Source: Syngnathus acus
Taxonomy: Eukaryota; Chordata; Actinopteri; Syngnathiformes; Syngnathidae
Direction: 5' to 3'
Length of the DNA stretch: 64,000 nt
Assembly: GCF_901709675.1 (NCBI RefSeq)
Contig: NC_051091.1
Span: forward strand, 1,609,967-1,673,966
Part shown: positions 58,001-64,000 of the stretch, piece by piece
Position numbering within the stretch: position 1 is the first letter of the stretch
Layout: each line of letters starts with the position of its first letter
Position numbers and translations under genes: made by a program
Notes under the pieces: generated by a model
Databases searched by the model: none
What the model saw: only the letters and a program-made list of their open reading frames with translations
What the model was told of the DNA's origin: nothing

Positions 58001-61000
58001 CGGTCTCCATTTTGCAATTAGTGTTTCCCCTTCTACTCACAATTGACAAATACACCGATTTTGAAGAAATAAAAGTAGTCATAAAAGTATTGTTTTGGCG
58101 CCATTTTGGAGATGTTGAGCTGACAAAATTCATTTGGAAAATAATGTCATTCTTTATTGCTATTTTCTGGCTTCCAGAAGCAATTAGCAACTCTTGTAGG
58201 GGCTTGTCACTGACTTCCGTTCTCTGAAGCACTTCTTCTCAAGCTTTACTATGTGTGAGTGTCTGGGCATGCTGTGGTCAACAGCAGCTTTTGAGTGTGC
58301 CAATTGTGTTTTACGTTCAATGAAAGTCTAGAAAGGGCATCAGTGCTGTACAGCTCTCCTTTTCCAGATTTGGGCAATTTAGTCTGCCCCCAAAAATGTG
58401 GCTTGGTACTTGAGCCTTGATATAGAGCGGGAACACTATTTGTATGTGCAGTTAATGTGGGGAGGTCACTTGAGGCTGCAGCAAGCACTCACGTAGGTTC
58501 TATTTGCAGCAAGCGGGACAGCGGAGAAGCCCGGGCACACAAGTGTGAAGTGTTGGCTGGTCGGCTGGTCGTCATTGACTCACGGGGAGATGACGCTGAG
58601 TCATCGTCAGACACCGAGCGAGCGAGCGTATCTGCCTTAAATGTCCACATGAGGCAAAAGGAGGCGGAGGGGACGACACAAAATGATACGTGATATGTAT
58701 GACGTACATTTCCTGCAATGTACTACCACTTTTTTAAGGGCTCAAAAGTCATGTTACAAATGAACAGTCATAAATCAATGTTGACTTTTTATGACGCCAC
58801 TGCAAGGCAATTTGCAGTCCTTTAGTCTGGAATGCATCATGTCACTGGATTTGATTCAACTGTTGTCATTTCCGGCTTGATCTTGGGGCATTCACTTTTG
58901 TCTTTAGCAAATGAAATGGATGTGCAACAACAACAACAATTGAGTCATTGTCGGTCCGCACCGCCAAGTACTGTCCAATGAGTTCTGAGGCACTTGGCTG
59001 AATCAAAGCGGATAATATTGCACGGAAGTCTTTAGAATCTGTCCTGCGGCTTTTGTCAGTGGTCACATCATCAGCAAACACAAGGACACCACTTTCACTG
59101 ATATATTATCGAACATTTATGGTAGATACTGTCTATAAAATACTGTAAAAAATGTGTTTTGTGTCATACACAATTTAATTCTCATACAGAATTTTTACTT
59201 ACATTAATAAAAGTACTACTTTGTGGATTTGGGGTAAAAAACAGTTGATAAAGAAAATAAGCACATTTTAAAAAACATCAGAGCGTGTTGACATCTCGCA
59301 TTTCATTCCCATCAGTAAAACATGTGAAGAAACTGAATTACGATAAATGAGATTCATGACTCATGGTGCAGTGAGAGTCCTAATTGGACAACAGAGGGTG
59401 AAATGAGAGGAGAGAAGGTTTGCATGTCCTCCCCCGCTTGATTCATTCCAAGTTTACCTCACCGGGCTCAGCCCCGCACGGTCCGGTGAGCTGGACTGAA
59501 CAGTCAATGCCGACGGGAGTGACATGTTTCCAAATGGCTGTAATGATGAAGACGGCCGGACGGGTGTGGTGCAGGGAGGAGGTGATCTCTTTTTGTCATG
59601 GAAAATGTGTGGAGCTTTCTAATTCTTTTTTCATGTCTTGTGCTTATGCTGACCTGAAAAAATAAAATAAAAGATCACCAGAGGTGGGCAATTTTTGCAG
59701 ACCTCCGTCCGTGACCTGGGCATCCTTCCGTCATCATTGGTCCGTCCTTATTCCACTCTGCATTATAGCCAAGGATAGAATCAAATCCAAGTCGGTCAGC
59801 AGCATCGCAATCCGAGCAGACGTTCTCTCTGGGGCAAATGGACTTCTTTTTATGCCAAGCGTGACGCCACGAGAGAGGCCGACGGCAGTGGTTTCACAAT
59901 TCATAATAATAGCTCATTGAAAGCTGGCTAGTTTCAAATTCACATTCACCTAACTTTCTGGTTAACGTTCACATTCGGTTTGAAGGAAGGCTTTTGGTGA
60001 CCCTCAGCTTCTCCCAGAATGCACTTCTCCCCTACTGTGGTGAACTTTTGCAGTGGCAGAGTGAGGGTCCAGTGAAGAAAAGAAGGAAGGGAGCGTGTCA
60101 GCGATTTAGCCAACAGAGTTACGGCGGTCCCATTTTGGCCTCTCGCCTGCTGCCCGCCCGCTCAGCCGAGCCGGGCTTCGGGAGGTGAATTGAGACCTTG
60201 TTGGGATTGGTGGGACAAGGAGAATGGGCTTTAAGCCTCCCCGTTGTGTGATTCTGCCAGCTCCTGCACCAACCAGCTGGTTCTGGTTTGGTTTGTGGTT
60301 TGCCATCAAGAGGCAAAAGCTGCAAGCCATTTATCTTTCGCAATAATGAGTCCCTGGAAACTTCAAAATATTTACTTTTGATGAATGAACATTATGTAAC
60401 AAGTCTGCATAATGTTTTTGATGAAATCGTTGACCATTCACTGGCTTAGATTCTTTGGCTTATTATTATCAGTGGAAAAATGCTTTTTTTAAATGAGAGT
60501 TTTGGAATCCACTGTTTTTCCACATTGTTTTTCATTTAATAAGGCAGCTCACCAATTTTGTACGAGCACCTATCCGAGTGGAGTTGTAGGTGTTTTGGGT
60601 CTCCTGAAACTCAAACATTAGCGCCTTTTAGAAAGTTCTAGCCAACCGATACAAAGCGTTTCAGTTTCCATGTTGGTCACATGAAAAGTCACCAATTTTA
60701 AAAATGTGGATATCCTGGTGAAAATGTTGCTTTCTTAAGACATCCCAAAGCACAAGAAAATTGTTCAGGAAATGTTTTTCAGGTCATCCGACTTTGGTTA
60801 GAAATTGTGCAAAATGTAAATTCATTTATAAATACTCCTTGATATGATATTCAATGAAATCATATTATTTGGGGGGTAATTGTTTGGTTTTCAGGGTGAG
60901 GAAATGAACCAAAGATGCAATCCTGGGTAGTCTGCTCGTAGGCATGGCTCTATTTTTATCCAAATTTTACCTGGAATTTTGTTCAGCCAAAATATCTGTT

Positions 61001-63446
61001 CCATCGACTGTTTTAAGAGGACAGCGCAGGACGGCGGAGCAAGAAAACAACAACTCCTTCCAGTTATGGCAATACACCTGATAGTAATCCGATTTAGCGT
61101 GGGATGACCATTTTTCGCTTGGCTTTCATTTTCTTCCTTGTTTGAGAGTTGCTTCGGTTCGATGGACTGGCAGTACAATTTAGCATTATGCTGAATGTAG
61201 GGCAAGTATCTTCAGTTCATGATTGTTATCCAGCTTCTGCATACCTTGCTGATTATCTGATGATTTGAACCTGATGTGTTGAAGAAGGGAAATATATATA
61301 TAAAAAACATATGAAACAACCATGTTTTTAAAATAGAATTTCTTTCCGAATCAATCAAATCATTTCAGTCCCTCTGTGAGGCCTGGCACCAAAAGGCGCA
61401 TTGTCCGCCTCCGCTACTGTGAAAAAGTGATATGAGGACAAAAACCCGAAGGACACGATTGAGAAAGCCCGGTGGCCGTGCGGATTTTGACTTTAAGACA
61501 TAAATGTCCTTTTGTTGGATGCCGTGCTTTATCTGGTGGTTTCACAAGCGTCTCAAAGAAGAAGCAGAAGACGAAGAATGGGCTTGAGAAAGCGTCGGTG
61601 TTCCTGCTGAACGTGCCAGCTCTCTAAAAAAGGACACCGTTGTGACACGGTTGCCTTGGCGATAGAGAGTCACCCCAAACCAAGTCAAACACATCTCCCG
61701 AGTTGATCAAACCTGTTTCAAGGCATGTGGGTACATAACACAACCTGTCTCAAATAGCACGTACGAGCAAATTGTGTTTCATGGGTTGGATTTGCACTGC
61801 AGGTCCATGTGGCAAATGAGTTTCATGTGCATTTCCAGCGACTCCTGTCCAATTTACAATTTTTTATACTGACCGAACGTGAACATTATTTGTGTTGTTT
61901 GGACAAAGGTGAGCAATCTAGATGGCAGCATCTGATGTGTTTACATAACATTTAGCTGGTGTTGATGGGGTTTAGCTGAGCTGGGCTTTTACGCTGCACT
62001 TGAAGTGGCAGATAACTGATACAGATGGGATCTTTGTGCTTCTGATCGGATGACATTCAATTCCAGGCTGCCATGAAGCAAATCCTATTTGAATTGCAAA
62101 AATATATTAGAATCGTCACTTGATGCAGTGTTGATCTAGCCTTGGAGTATTGCTGCAAGACCCTAGGAAATAAATTAGCTTCTTTTCTACATCATGTTCT
62201 GCAAATGAAAGTAACAACTAACATGTTTTTGATTTCTTTGGCTCCATTACAAGCTGTTAGGCAGAATGCGAAGATATTTCGGACTTATTTAAAACTTAAC
62301 TTGATTGAGCACAACAACGTTCTTTGTGTGGCTGTAATGGGAGCTTAGCAAATGCGGAGTAAACAAAGTCTGAAACAAATGCACGTGTTCCCCACAGTCT
62401 AGTCCAACTTTGCCCTTGAACCCAAAACCACAAAGACGTTTTTTTCCCCTACAGCTCATCATACTTGAATATAAGTTGAAATAAAGAATGACTATTTTGA
62501 AAATGAATTTTGAAAAGAACCCATTGCAACTATTTGGTGCTCTGTATCAAATATTGAAGTAAAAAGCACTGAAACATCTCCATGCTCATACGCTCTCATG
62601 CTCTCATAAACGTGCCCTCCCGGGAATCAGAATTCCAACTTGTTATGCAACACGCAACAGCTAATCCGATAATTCACATAACAGCAACATACGACCAGGA
62701 TTTTTGGCAATTAATCACAGCTTTCTAGCACAAAAGAACGCTGCCAGATTCAGAAGAACCTGCTTCTTACATTGTTTTATTGTCTGAAGGAAAAACAACA
62801 CAAGAACTCAACTAACCTGTGTCAGATTTAAAGTGGCTGGGAAAGGCTTCCTGGAAAAAGGCCAAAGTCATAAGCAGCTGAGAGGGATTCCGATTTGGGC
62901 AGCTTTAGAAGGTCACAACAGAGGTGCAATTGTGTAGCCACGCTGAGAAGAGCCTCACTCAAAAGCAGAGAGTTTTCTCCTGCTCTTTGTTATATCAAGC
63001 GAGACGTTTAACGTGCGCAAATATTGTCAGTCCAAAGGTCAGTGGGTGAGGAGTTATCAGAAACCCCACGCGGAACAGATTGTCAAAATAATTAGACACG
63101 CCCCTGACTTTCGCAGTTCAGTATTGCCTCAGTGTTTCTACGTGCAGAGCAGCTAATCAACTGCTTTAAGAAAGTCTGAAGCTTGGTTGTGTCATAGAGA
63201 GCTGACAATGAATTCCAACTGTCCTTACAAAAAAAATCACTTTCAAAAATCAAAACAGGAAACTGTAGATATTGCAAATACAAACAAAGTGTCTTCATAC
63301 TGTCGATGCGACAATTTATAAACATACTTTAAGGAATGGGCCCGGTTGCTAGCCAAAACAGCAGCACCTAATAAGAGAGCGTGGAGTATTACTGGTTGCC
63401 ACGTGGATGTTGTAAACAAAATGATCCGATGTAATGTGGTTGAACA
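55030..63446. other. Intergenic stretch without recognised genes
   Basis: AT-rich, with no exon I can support. A CTCF-like word occurs at 55754-55768 and a GC-richer block at about 60,120-60,330. It may be the 5' flank of phc2 or part of a larger neighbouring gene's intron. Confidence 0.35.
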
Positions 63447-63570
63447 ATTACCGTATTTTCCGCCCTAAAAGGCGCACCGGGTTATAAGGCGCACCTTCAA
63501 TGAACGGCCCATTTTAAAACTTTGTCCATATATAAGGCGCACCGGATTATAAGGCGCATAAAATAGAAGC
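63447..63570. mobile_element. Interspersed repeat with AAGGCGCACC direct repeats
   Basis: Opens ACCGTATTTTCCGCCCTAAA and contains four AAGGCGCA words (at about 63469, 63487, 63534 and 63552). I recall similar ACCGTATTTTCCG...TATAAGGCGCACC sequences scattered in fish genomes as non-autonomous transposable-element copies. No coding capacity. Confidence 0.55.
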
Positions 63571-63640
63571 TATACTGCATCAAACTGAGGTTGACTAGGG
63601 TTGCGGTATGCATCCACTAGCCAATAACCAACGAGCCCTC

Positions 63641-64000
63641 TGTAAACAATCGCGTTTCTCAAACAATCTCCTATAAAATGATCAGAACTGACTAAAGTTC
63701 GATCTAACGCATTGGTACTACTTACCTATGTTTCCCTTCCATATCGATCCGTAGATTTACTCGAAACATTAACAGAGCAGCCTATTTTGACATGAAATAG
63801 CCTGGTACGTATAGCAGCTATCGCAATAGCATTAGCCATCCGCAAAGTCTCACGAGCCTCAGCTCGCAATCTCCCATGAGCCTCAGCAAAGTGTAAACAA
63901 TCGCGTTTCTCAAACGATCTCCTATAAAATGATCGGAACTGACTAAAGTTCGATCTAACGCATTGGTACTACTTACCTATGTTTCCCTTCCATATCGAGC
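63641..64000. repeat. Tandem duplication, 251-bp period, cut by window end
   Basis: The block starting TGTAAACAATCGCGTTTCTC at 63641 recurs at 63892 with only a few differences over about 108 bases. The second copy is cut by the window edge, so copy number is unknown. Confidence 0.85.

Noticed and set aside
1-64000. tRNA, rRNA, snRNA or miRNA genes
   Set aside because: I looked for B-box-like words (GGTTCGAATC), snRNA signatures and strong long hairpins, and found none beyond repeat-derived matches. A covariance-model scan was not possible here.

Overview
The window looks like nuclear DNA of a ray-finned (teleost) fish. It holds spliced vertebrate genes with GT-AG introns of mostly 0.1-6 kb, many CA/GA/AT microsatellites, and fragments of interspersed repeats of a kind common in fish genomes. 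I see no prokaryotic gene structure, CRISPR array, rRNA or tRNA. The species cannot be named from sequence alone.

Four protein genes can be reconstructed. ilrun (minus, 2275-4291, five coding exons, 269 aa) and snrpc (plus, 4978-6235, six coding exons, 147 aa) stand head to head over a 0.7 kb shared promoter. anks1a (plus, 18923-38807, 13 coding exons seen) encodes the serine-rich linker, two SAM domains and the PTB domain; no ankyrin-repeat exons were found. A second, internal start at about 27077 resembles the short AIDA-1 form of the paralogue ANKS1B. phc2 (minus, 43770-49365, 14 coding exons, 927 aa) encodes a Polyhomeotic PRC1 subunit and converges tail to tail with anks1a. ilrun, snrpc and anks1a are also neighbours on human 6p21; phc2 is not there.

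Region by region. 1-450: a probable last exon and poly(A) signals of an unidentified minus-strand gene. 450-2270: ilrun 3' side. 2.3-6.5 kb: ilrun and snrpc. 6.5-11 kb: AT-rich spacer with exon-like minus-strand pieces. 11.0-15.6 kb: a young tandem array of a 670-bp unit, the most unusual structure here. 15.7-38.8 kb: anks1a and its introns, with a GC-rich internal promoter at 25.9-27.1 kb. 38.8-43.8 kb: convergent 3' ends. 43.8-49.4 kb: phc2 coding exons. 49.4-55 kb: upstream phc2 intron and a GC-rich candidate promoter. 55-63.4 kb: spacer without a recognised gene. 63.4-64 kb: interspersed repeat followed by a truncated 251-bp tandem duplication.

The four genes do not form one pathway. They cover innate and lipid regulation (ILRUN), 5' splice-site recognition (U1-C), Eph-receptor adaptor function (ANKS1A) and chromatin silencing (PHC2). 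Exon borders were placed by eye from reading-frame continuity, splice consensus and remembered family sequences. All complete gene models close in frame.
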